Shown here piece after piece: positions 26,894 to 34,349 of a stretch of 64,000 bases of DNA. Each line of letters begins with the position of its first letter. The stretch's first letter is position 1. This DNA is from Fimbriiglobus ruber (lineage in GTDB: Bacteria; Planctomycetota; Planctomycetia; Gemmatales; Gemmataceae), in NCBI RefSeq assembly GCF_002197845.1, contig NZ_NIDE01000019.1, positions 372,001-436,000 on the forward strand, written 5' to 3'. The translations under genes were made by a program, and so were the position numbers. The notes below the pieces were generated by a model. That model was not told the origin of the DNA, did no database searches, and saw nothing but the letters and a program-made list of their open reading frames with translations.

Positions 26894-27033
26894 GGCGGTG
26901 TTTATGCGACTTTGAATCAACGCCCAGGTCCGGTGAATGTAGGAAAAGCCATCAATGATGGCAATCTTGCTGGCGCAATAGCACCGTTTTCCTAGGGAGC
27001 ATACGTTGCTATTACTACCATTGCTTTAATTAG

Positions 27034-27231
27034 AAATTTTTAATAATCCAATGCACACATACAGATTTATTATACACCATTCTATGGCTGTTTTCAGGTT
27101 ATTTGCTATTTGTTGAAATTATTCCCCTGCTGAAAACACATCCATATGTACTGCTTATAAGCCAATTAACTTTAATGCTTTTTTGGCTTATTTTGTATGT
27201 TCGAATTTTGTTTAAAAAATTTATCAAGTAA
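27034..27231 (+). pseudogene. eroded small membrane-protein frame, possible immunity remnant
   Basis: An AT-rich open stretch of about 65 codons ends at a TAA at 27229-27231. It encodes two hydrophobic segments (LWLFSGYLLFVEIIPLL and LLISQLTLMLFWLILYV) and a basic tail (RILFKKFIK). There is no ATG or GTG at its beginning, so it is probably decayed or truncated. It lies 38 bp after the end of the disrupted RHS tip, where an immunity gene would be. The surrounding 26996-27363 shows no other gene. Confidence 0.3.
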
Positions 27232-27363
27232 CTTATTCATATTTGCGAATACTTAACAGCGCATCGCAATAGCTTAATATAAGAGAGGAAGCAATTTGGG
27301 AGAAACCGCATGTCGGAGCAGAAAATTGTGGGCGTCGGCCCAGCGTTCGCTTAATATTGGGAC

Positions 27364-27666
27364 GTGTTCTGGCTGGACCGCACGGCCACCCACTTCGGCA
27401 CGTATTGCCGACGCTTGTTATCCGATCTGCTGCGGAAATTTACTGAGCCAATCTCCCTGGCCAGTGAAACAAGGGTCCGCACCCTCCAGTGTTTAGTGAA
27501 GACCTCGGCGAAGTCGTTCGACGACACCCGGGCTCGGCTGCATTGTTTGGTAGCTAACACGCTGGCCGATTTTTCGGCCGATCCAGACGGAACAGAGGTT
27601 TTGGGCCTACCATTGATATCCAATTTTAGAGAGATACAAGTTGTGTTGACTGAAAACAGTGAGTAA
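27364..27666 (+). CDS. hypothetical protein, uncertain
   Basis: 100 codons from a GTG, with no recognised domain (FWLDRTATHFGTYCRRLLSDLL at the start). An in-frame stop lies a few codons upstream, so the frame cannot be extended, and there is no clear ribosome-binding site. Amino-acid composition is plausible for a real protein, but this could equally be the remnant of a longer gene cut by rearrangement at the right edge of the RHS locus. Confidence 0.3.
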   Translation: MFWLDRTATHFGTYCRRLLSDLLRKFTEPISLASETRVRTLQCLVKTSAKSFDDTRARLHCLVANTLADFSADPDGTEVLGLPLISNFREIQVVLTENSE

Positions 27667-27775
27667 GTGACAACACCCACCCGTACTTCGGCACCCACAA
27701 TTTCCAGGTCAGCCTCTTCTCGTATGATGACTTTCAAATCCTCTCTACGTTCCCGGAATTTCATTAGGGGGCATC

Positions 27776-30529
27776 ATGCGCTTGTTACTTGTCGCTGGTT
27801 GGATTTTCGTCGGCGGGGTGGCCGCGGCGGCGGGGCCGCCCGTCAAAGTCGCTTCGATCGAAGGGGTGACGGAATACCGACTCGCCAACGGGGCGCGGGT
27901 CCTGCTCTTCCCCGAAGCGTCGCGGCCGACCGTCACCGTGAACATGACCGTTCTCGTCGGCAGCCGCCACGAAGGGTACGGCGAATCCGGCATGGCTCAC
28001 CTGCTCGAACACCTGGTTTTCAAGGGTACGCCGACGCACCCGGAGGTGCCCAAGGCCCTCCGCGACCACGGCGCCAGCTTCAACGGCACCACGAACAGCG
28101 ACCGCACGAACTACTTCGAGACCATGCCGGCCACGGACGAGAACCTGGAATTCGGCATCGCCATCGAGTGCGACCGCCTCGTCAACAGCTTCGTCAAGCG
28201 CGAGGATCTGGTGTCCGAAATGACGGTCGTCCGCAACGAGTTCGAGCGCGGCGAAAACAACCCTAGCTCTATTCTCAATCAGCGGATCTACGCCGCGGCC
28301 TACGAGTGGCACAACTACGGCAAATCGACCATCGGCAACCGGACCGACATCGAGCGCGTGCCGATCGATAACCTGCAAGCCTTCTACAAGAAATACTACC
28401 AGCCGGACAACGTCGTGCTGATCGTGGCCGGCAAGTTCGAGGAGGCGAAGGCCCTCGCCCTCGTTGAAAAACACCTCGGGTCGATCCCGAAGCCGACGCG
28501 CACGCTCGACGCCACCTACACCGAGGAGCCGCCGCAGGACGGCGAGCGGACGGTCACGCTCCGCCGGGTCGGCGCCGTCGGCTCGGTCGGCGTGGCGTAC
28601 CACGTCCCCGCGGCGGCCCACCCCGACTGGGCGCCCCTGAGCCTGCTGGGCGGCCTCGTCTCGCAGTCGCCGAACGGCCGGCTCTACAAGGCCCTCGTCG
28701 AATCGAAGCTGGCCACCGGCGCGTTCGCCGGGTCGGACAACTCGCACGACGCCGGCCTCTTTTTCGCCTCGGCGTCCTGCCCCCCGGAGTCGCTCGACGC
28801 GGTCCGCGACGGCCTCGTGAGCACGCTCGAATCGCTCGGCGACGTGGCGTTCACGGACGACGAAGTGAACAAAGCCAAAGTCCGCAGCAAGCGGAGCGCC
28901 GAGATGCTGCAATCGAATAGCCAGGCGATGGCCACGACCCTGAGTTCGGCGTCGAGCCGCGGCGACTGGCGGCTGCTGTTCGTCCAGCGCGACCGCGTGG
29001 CGGACGTGACCGCGGCGGACGTGAACCGCGTGGCGAGAGCCTACTTCCAGAAGCCCAACCGCACGGTCGGCGTTTACATCCCCGCCAAGGAGGCGCAGCG
29101 GCTCACGGTGCCGACCGCCCCCGCCATTGCCACGGTCGTAAACGACTACAAGGGCGGGACCGTCGGGGCGGCCGGCGAGGCGTTCGACCCGTCGCCCACC
29201 AATCTGGACGCGCGGCTCAGAGTCGTCACGGAAGGCGGCTTGAAAGCCGGCCTGTTGGCCAAAAAGAATCGCGGCGAGACGGTCTCGCTCGTGCTGACGC
29301 TGCACTACGGCAACGAGGAATCACTCAAGGGGCAGACGACCGCGGCCGGAATGCTCCCGGGGCTGATGATGGCCGGCACGAAGAAGCACGACCGCCAGGC
29401 GCTGCGGGAACAACTCGACGCGCTGGGCATTCGCATCGGGGTTGGGGCAGGGGGCGGCGGCGGGCGGGGCGGTCGCGGGGCAGGGGGTGGCGGAGGTGGC
29501 GGGACCGTGGGGCAACTCACGTTCTCCGTCGAAGCCAGGCGAGACACGCTCCCGCAGGCCCTCAAACTGCTCGGCGAAATCCTCCGCGAGCCGGCGTTCC
29601 CCGCAGCCGAGTTCGAGACCTCGAAGCGCCGCATGAGTTCGATGATGGCTGCGGGCAGCACCGAGCCGCGCACCCTGGCTGGCAACAAACTCAGCCGCAC
29701 CCTGTCGCCGTACTCGCTCGAAGACGTGCGCTACGTGCCAACGCTCGAGGAAACACTCGACCGCGTCGAGACCGTTACCCTCGAACAGGTCCGGACGTTG
29801 TACGAGACGCAGGTCGGTGGCTCGCACGCCGAGTTGGGCGTCGTCGGGGATTTCGACCCGGAGACCACGCTCCGGCTCGTCAAGGGCATGCTCGCGGACT
29901 GGGAATCGAAGGTGCCGGTGAAGCGGCTCGACCACAAAGTCGCGCCGAACGTGACGGGCTATAAGGAAGACATCGTCACGCCCGACAAGTCGAACGCGGA
30001 ATACCTCGCGGGGCTGTCGTTCCCGTTGTCGGACGGCGACCCGGATTACGCCGCCTTGCGGATCGGCAACTTCATCTTCGGCGGCAGCACGCTCGCCTCG
30101 CGGCTGGGCGACCGCATCCGCCAGAAGGACGGCCTCTCGTACGGCGCCACCTCGTCGTTTACCGCGTCGTCTCGCGACCCCGTGGCCTCGTTGACGGTCA
30201 CCGTCAGCACGAACCCGGCGAACATCGACAAGGTGACGGCTGCCGTGATGGAAGAACTCCAGCGGTTCCTAAAGGACGGCCCCACGGAGGTGGAATTGAC
30301 CGACGCGAAGCGGGCGTTCCTGGAAGCCCAGAAGGTGGGCCGCACGGGCGACGGGGCGATCGCCGGGCAGATCGTCTCGAACCTGAACATCGGCCGCACG
30401 TTCGCCCACATCGCGGAACTCGAAAAGGCGATCCAGGCCCTCACGCCCGCGAAGGTCGCGGGGGCGTTCCGCAAGCACGTCGATCCCAGCCGGCTCGTCG
30501 TCATCCGCGCGGGTGATTTCAAGAAGTAA
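27776..30529 (+). CDS. M16-family zinc metalloprotease (insulinase/PqqL type), two-module
   Basis: 917 residues from the ATG at 27776, preceded by AGGGGG. The N-terminus MRLLLVAGWIFVGGVAAAAG is a signal peptide, so the enzyme acts outside the cytoplasm. The inverted zinc motif HLLEH is at residues 75-79 and the third ligand Glu at 155 in VVRNEFERGENN, exactly 76 residues later as the family requires. A second, inactive M16 module occupies the C-terminal half (TLHYGNEESLKGQTTAAGMLPGL; SFPLSDGDPDYAALRIGNFIFGG with the R/Y region GDRIRQKDGLSYG). A Gly-rich linker of about 25 residues (GAGGGGGRGGRGAGGG) lies between strands of the second half. It likely degrades peptides within a clam-shaped chamber; the substrate is unknown. 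Confidence 0.93.
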   Translation: MRLLLVAGWIFVGGVAAAAGPPVKVASIEGVTEYRLANGARVLLFPEASRPTVTVNMTVLVGSRHEGYGESGMAHLLEHLVFKGTPTHPEVPKALRDHGASFNGTTNSDRTNYFETMPATDENLEFGIAIECDRLVNSFVKREDLVSEMTVVRNEFERGENNPSSILNQRIYAAAYEWHNYGKSTIGNRTDIERVPIDNLQAFYKKYYQPDNVVLIVAGKFEEAKALALVEKHLGSIPKPTRTLDATYTEEPPQDGERTVTLRRVGAVGSVGVAYHVPAAAHPDWAPLSLLGGLVSQSPNGRLYKALVESKLATGAFAGSDNSHDAGLFFASASCPPESLDAVRDGLVSTLESLGDVAFTDDEVNKAKVRSKRSAEMLQSNSQAMATTLSSASSRGDWRLLFVQRDRVADVTAADVNRVARAYFQKPNRTVGVYIPAKEAQRLTVPTAPAIATVVNDYKGGTVGAAGEAFDPSPTNLDARLRVVTEGGLKAGLLAKKNRGETVSLVLTLHYGNEESLKGQTTAAGMLPGLMMAGTKKHDRQALREQLDALGIRIGVGAGGGGGRGGRGAGGGGGGGTVGQLTFSVEARRDTLPQALKLLGEILREPAFPAAEFETSKRRMSSMMAAGSTEPRTLAGNKLSRTLSPYSLEDVRYVPTLEETLDRVETVTLEQVRTLYETQVGGSHAELGVVGDFDPETTLRLVKGMLADWESKVPVKRLDHKVAPNVTGYKEDIVTPDKSNAEYLAGLSFPLSDGDPDYAALRIGNFIFGGSTLASRLGDRIRQKDGLSYGATSSFTASSRDPVASLTVTVSTNPANIDKVTAAVMEELQRFLKDGPTEVELTDAKRAFLEAQKVGRTGDGAIAGQIVSNLNIGRTFAHIAELEKAIQALTPAKVAGAFRKHVDPSRLVVIRAGDFKK

Positions 30530-30736
30530 CCGGGGACGGCGTGGTTCAAACCCGGGTCGCGGTGGTGCCAGCCGCGACCCACCTGCTCCCGACATTAGCC
30601 CCCGTTTGAACCACGCCGGGTTTCCAGACATTCTGCGAATGAGTGACCGAGGAATATTCGGAGTCGTCAGGGGCTTCTTGCATTTTCTTCCGGAATTTCC
30701 GATTCCCTGCCGCTCCACCGGGCACTTCTCTTCGAC

Positions 30737-32563
30737 ATGCACGCACCGCTCACCCGACTGGCCTCACACATTGCCCCGCCACTATCGGACGGGGATCTGC
30801 TCGCGCGGTTTGTCCGCGACCGGGACGAGATCGCGTTCGCCACGCTGGTCCACCGCCACGGGTCAACCGTCTTCGGAGTGTGCCGGCGCGTCCTCGGCGA
30901 TACTGATGATGCCGACGACGCGTTCCAGGCCGTGTTCCTCGTTCTCGTGAACCGGGCGGACGCGCTCACCGATCGGCTGGCCCTCGGTGGCTGGTTGCAC
31001 GGGGTCGCGTTGCGCGTGGCGAAGAAGGCCCGAACGACCTTCGCCCGCCGTCGGAAGCACGAACGACGGACGGCCGAAGCCCGCGCGGAATCGGTGTTCG
31101 ACCCGCCCCCGGACGACCCGCCGGCGTGGCTGGACCGGGAATTGGCCGCCCTCCCGGAGCGATTCCGCGAACCGGTCGTGCGGTGCCTGATCCAGAACCA
31201 ACCGCGGTCCGAGGTGGCGGCCGAACTCGGCATCCCCGTGGGAACCCTGGCCAGTCGGCTCGACACGGCCCGCAAGCGGCTGGCGAAGCGGTTGGCTCCG
31301 TACCGCGTTCCACTGGTGTTCGGCGGACTACTGGTGCCGGTGCCCGCGACACTGGCCGAGACGACGGTATGCCGAGCGGCGGATGCCGGAACGGTAGGAG
31401 TAATCCATCAACTCGCGAACGAGGTGACGAAAACGATGATCCCGAACACGAAGTGGGTGGTGGCGGTCGTGGTCGGAGCCTTGACGGCGGTCGGAGGGCT
31501 GTTGCTGACCGTTGTCGCGAGTGATCCACAGGATACCCGACAACCTATTCCGATCCCCAGGCCGAAGGATGCGAAGGAGTCGCCCGAGCCGGCGTGGGCG
31601 AAGGCGTTCCGCAAGGCGTATGAACTGAAGGACGGCGAGTACGTGAAGCGGGTCGCCCCGCCGTACATCGACGAGCGGAAGGAGTACATGTACCGGGTGT
31701 GGTATCCGAACAAGCAAACGCCCGAAGAGGAGGAACGAGCGCGGGACCACCTCGATCGAGAAAAACTGTTCTTGGCGTTGTTCCTGGATTTCGACGGCAA
31801 CAAATTGACAAGGCGGACGGCCGTGTCCGCGACCTGGCTCGCCCGGGTTCCGACACTTCAGAACGGCGAGAAGATGATGAACGTGTGGGACGCGGTCACG
31901 TGCATCACCGGGCGTCGGCCTCCCGAAGTCGTGATCGACCCGAAGTCGAGCGACCACCCGCTGCTCTCGACGAAGGAACAGCTAGTCGAGAGCGCGTTGG
32001 TTCGGGGTGTGCTGTCCGTCGGCGGGGATTTCGTAACCCGCAAAGATGCGCCGCTGGACAAACTCGCCCCGCAACTGGAGAAAATCCTGCGCGACGAGTG
32101 CGACCTGGACGTGCGGTTGACCGTGAGGGAAGAGGAGCAGGAGGTGTACGTCGTCGGAGGGACGTTTCATCTCACCCCCCGCAGCTGGCGGAAAAAGGAC
32201 GAGATCGATCTGTATGCCGACGAGGGCGTTCTCGGCAAACACTTCAACCGGACGAACACGCAAAACCCGGAGACGGGCGGAGTCGTGAGCGGATGGAACG
32301 TCCGCAGGCCCGCCACACTGGTTCGGCACGTCGGCGAGTTCGTGAACGCCCGCATGGTCTGGGACCGCGAACTGCCGATCGATCCGAAGTTCAACGTCTA
32401 CCAACACGAACGGTCGCCACGCACGGCAACACAAGAGCAGAAGGCTGCCGATCACGACCCCGAGAAGGTACTCGCGAACGTGACGGAACAGACGGGGCTA
32501 ACTTTCAAGAAGGCAAAGCGGAAAGTGCAAGTGTTGTATCTGAGCGTGCCGGAGAAGAAGTGA
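30737..32563 (+). CDS. ECF sigma factor fused to membrane and extracytoplasmic domain
   Basis: 608 residues. Sigma region 2 is at about residues 20-95 (LLARFVRDRDEIAFATLVHRHGSTVFGVCRRVLGDTDDADDAFQAVFLVL) and region 4 at about 130-190 (LPERFREPVVRCLIQNQPRSEVAAELGIPVGTLASRLDTARKRLAKRL). A transmembrane helix is at about 238-259 (WVVAVVVGALTAVGGLLLTVVA). The remaining 345 residues would lie outside the cytoplasm and match no family I recognise. In planctomycetes such fusions replace a separate anti-sigma factor: the C-terminal sensor probably controls release or activity of the membrane-tethered sigma. No anti-sigma gene is adjacent. An upstream GAATATTC motif (30652-30659) resembles one before the M14 gene. 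Confidence 0.9.
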   Translation: MHAPLTRLASHIAPPLSDGDLLARFVRDRDEIAFATLVHRHGSTVFGVCRRVLGDTDDADDAFQAVFLVLVNRADALTDRLALGGWLHGVALRVAKKARTTFARRRKHERRTAEARAESVFDPPPDDPPAWLDRELAALPERFREPVVRCLIQNQPRSEVAAELGIPVGTLASRLDTARKRLAKRLAPYRVPLVFGGLLVPVPATLAETTVCRAADAGTVGVIHQLANEVTKTMIPNTKWVVAVVVGALTAVGGLLLTVVASDPQDTRQPIPIPRPKDAKESPEPAWAKAFRKAYELKDGEYVKRVAPPYIDERKEYMYRVWYPNKQTPEEEERARDHLDREKLFLALFLDFDGNKLTRRTAVSATWLARVPTLQNGEKMMNVWDAVTCITGRRPPEVVIDPKSSDHPLLSTKEQLVESALVRGVLSVGGDFVTRKDAPLDKLAPQLEKILRDECDLDVRLTVREEEQEVYVVGGTFHLTPRSWRKKDEIDLYADEGVLGKHFNRTNTQNPETGGVVSGWNVRRPATLVRHVGEFVNARMVWDRELPIDPKFNVYQHERSPRTATQEQKAADHDPEKVLANVTEQTGLTFKKAKRKVQVLYLSVPEKK

Positions 32564-32770
32564 CCCGTGGGCCTTTTGGTGACCGTCGCCATCCGTTTCA
32601 GGTAGTGCCTGCCGAGACGACGTCGTAGCCGGCGGTCATGCCGGGGAATTCGACCCTTTTCTGCTCGTAAAGACAGGAATGAAATGGATTAAAATTATTT
32701 ATTACTTTAGAATAGCTGGTTGAGCGGCGGTTTCCGACGCTCCCGTCGGACTACCTGTTAGGAGAAATCT

Positions 32771-32992
32771 GTGCCAACCTGGAAGGTTCTGTTCATTGGC
32801 GTACTCGCCTGCGTCTGCATGGCCCTCGCGTCGGCCACCGTCACCATCCCCATTGCGCAAGAAGGTGGCGAAAGGTGGATGTGGTTGGGCGGCCTTTTGA
32901 CGGCCACCATCGGTGCGGGCACTGTCCTCGCGCTCTTTATGAGACACGCGGGTGCTGCCCTCGACCTGAAACCCCGCAGGGCAAGGCATTAA
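32771..32992 (+). CDS. small two-helix membrane protein
   Basis: 73 residues from a GTG at 32771 with AGGAGA 5 bases upstream, which supports it as a real gene. Two hydrophobic helices (VLFIGVLACVCMALASATVTI and WLGGLLTATIGAGTVLALFM) are joined by a short charged loop; the tail is basic (LKPRRARH). No family is recognised. It stands alone; the 207 bp before it and 230 bp after it show no gene. Confidence 0.6.
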   Translation: MPTWKVLFIGVLACVCMALASATVTIPIAQEGGERWMWLGGLLTATIGAGTVLALFMRHAGAALDLKPRRARH

Positions 32993-33222
32993 TCGGGCTG
33001 CCCTTCCTGATTCGACGTCGGTGCAGACGTACTCCGTGTCCACTCCCCGTTCGCCCTTTTCTCATCTTCGCTTCAAGAGTATCCTTCACCATCGCCCCAA
33101 TGGAAACCCCCAGGGGAGATGAGAATGCTGTCCATCACCCGCTATTTTCTCGCGTTCCCGCTGTGCGTGGCCATCGACCTACTCCTTCCACCTTGCCAAC
33201 GCTGATGCCGGTTGACACCGCT

Positions 33223-33657
33223 CTATAACTTGTGCGGCAATCCTCTTTTGATCAACATCTCAGTCTTGCTGGTCGCAACTCCCACCACGACGACGTAGCG
33301 CCCTACGATCGTCGGCGTGGTGGCGACGATCGCCCCCGGGGTCGTCTCGCTCAGGAAGTAATGCTTTCCGGCTTTCAGACCGTCGCTGGTGCCCGCGACC
33401 GCGTCCCATTCGGCGGTCGTCAGAGACAGCGTGCCTTGCATCTGAATATCGACCCGGCCCTCGGTGCCACTCGCCCCGGCACAGAGGCCCACCACGCGGG
33501 CCGTGACTTCTTCGTCGGCCCGGGCTTTTTCGACACGGTTGCCGACGCTCATGTACACGGCGCTTCCCGGCAGCAGGTCCGTGCCGAGCATTCTGACGGT
33601 TTCTTTGGCGTATTGATTCGTTTCTTCGTTAGCCGGCGAAGGCGTTGTGTGCAACAT
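33223..33657 (-). CDS. hypothetical protein with phage-structural-like repeat segment
   Basis: 144 residues, no signal peptide. The segment LTTAEWDAVAGTSDGLKAGKHYFLSETTPGAIVATTP..VGRYVVVVGVATSKTEMLI resembles the short beta-rich domain found in some phage tail or capsid-associated proteins (LTxxxWDAVTG..GL..G..YYLS), recalled from pattern only. There are no other phage genes nearby, so it may be a domesticated fragment or a cellular relative. The ATG at 33657 lacks a clear Shine-Dalgarno, common in this phylum. Confidence 0.55.
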   Translation of the reverse strand: MLHTTPSPANEETNQYAKETVRMLGTDLLPGSAVYMSVGNRVEKARADEEVTARVVGLCAGASGTEGRVDIQMQGTLSLTTAEWDAVAGTSDGLKAGKHYFLSETTPGAIVATTPTIVGRYVVVVGVATSKTEMLIKRGLPHKL

Positions 33658-33923
33658 AGCGTGATTTTAACCCAAGTCGTATCTGAGTTGAGGATTACGC
33701 GGGTAACGACCTGGCCCCGTGGGGGTCGCGTCTTTTCTGATTCGCCAGTGCGAACGACCGCATTACCCATATACCCGGACCGGAACAGAACCTTAACCCG
33801 GCCGTTATCCGGACCCTTCAAATGACCCCTTGCGACCCCGTGGAGGGAGTGGGACCGCCGCTCCCAGCTGTCGCCGGTCCTGGGACGGCCGCTTTCCCGA
33901 CCACGCGGTGATGAACCGCTGCC

Positions 33924-34301
33924 TCATTCCGTCGCGGGTCGCTCGCCGCGACACCGTAGCCAGGAGTTGGCCAGCGTTCCGACGACGACCGCGTAAGCCC
34001 CGCCGACGGACGCCGCGGCCGCGAACGTGACGATTCCCCACCAATCCAGGGCGGCCACGAGTTCGTCTTCCGTGACATCCGCCTTTTCGGACACGACCAC
34101 CCCATAGACCATGAACCGGTAGTCCCACCTTTGTTGAACGGCCAACCCCGGCGGCGGGGGCGGGGCCGTCTTGGTCACGGCGGACCGGCACCCGTGAGCC
34201 GTCACGTAGCCCGCGCCGGCCCAGGAAACGCACACGATCCAAAAGACGATCGCCCCGCGCCACGGGTTGCGGCGCGGGCGGCGGGCCGAAGGGTCTGGCA
34301 T
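33924..34301 (-). CDS. two-helix membrane protein
   Basis: 125 residues from an ATG with GGAGAC upstream. A basic N-terminus (RRPRRNPW) precedes the first helix (AIVFWIVCVSWAGAGYVTAHGC); a Pro-rich linker and a soluble middle (WDYRFMVYGVVVSEKADVTEDELVAALDWW) precede the second helix (IVTFAAAASVGGAYAVVVGTLAN). No family is recognised. The IS1202-like element is inserted 48 bp upstream of its start and may have displaced or altered its promoter. Confidence 0.6.
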   Translation of the reverse strand: MPDPSARRPRRNPWRGAIVFWIVCVSWAGAGYVTAHGCRSAVTKTAPPPPPGLAVQQRWDYRFMVYGVVVSEKADVTEDELVAALDWWGIVTFAAAASVGGAYAVVVGTLANSWLRCRGERPATE

Positions 34302-34349
34302 ACGGGCGTCTCCGCGAGTAGGGCGATTCTATCCGGCGCGGCCCGCGCG

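Larger units (their letters stand above)
23713..26995 (+). pseudogene. second orphan RHS cassette, disrupted
   Basis: RHS core homologous to the full-length gene from its position about 16618 onward, then an AT-rich tip. Three lesions break it. A 254-bp MITE at 25036-25289 splits the core. A single A is missing at 25960-25961 (TACTCGATCAG instead of TACTCGAATCAG), shifting frame. A second MITE at 26640-26893 enters the tip and its first bases supply a TAA. Removing each MITE with one 8-bp target copy restores the frame on both sides. The tip then reads NPGAFGPGANAGWKTGALSG..GGVYATLNQRPGPVNVGKAIND..AIAPFS to the TAG at 26993-26995. The tip is a Gly/Ala-rich zipper similar in style to that of the first gene. 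Functional only as a recombination donor, if at all. Confidence 0.85.
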
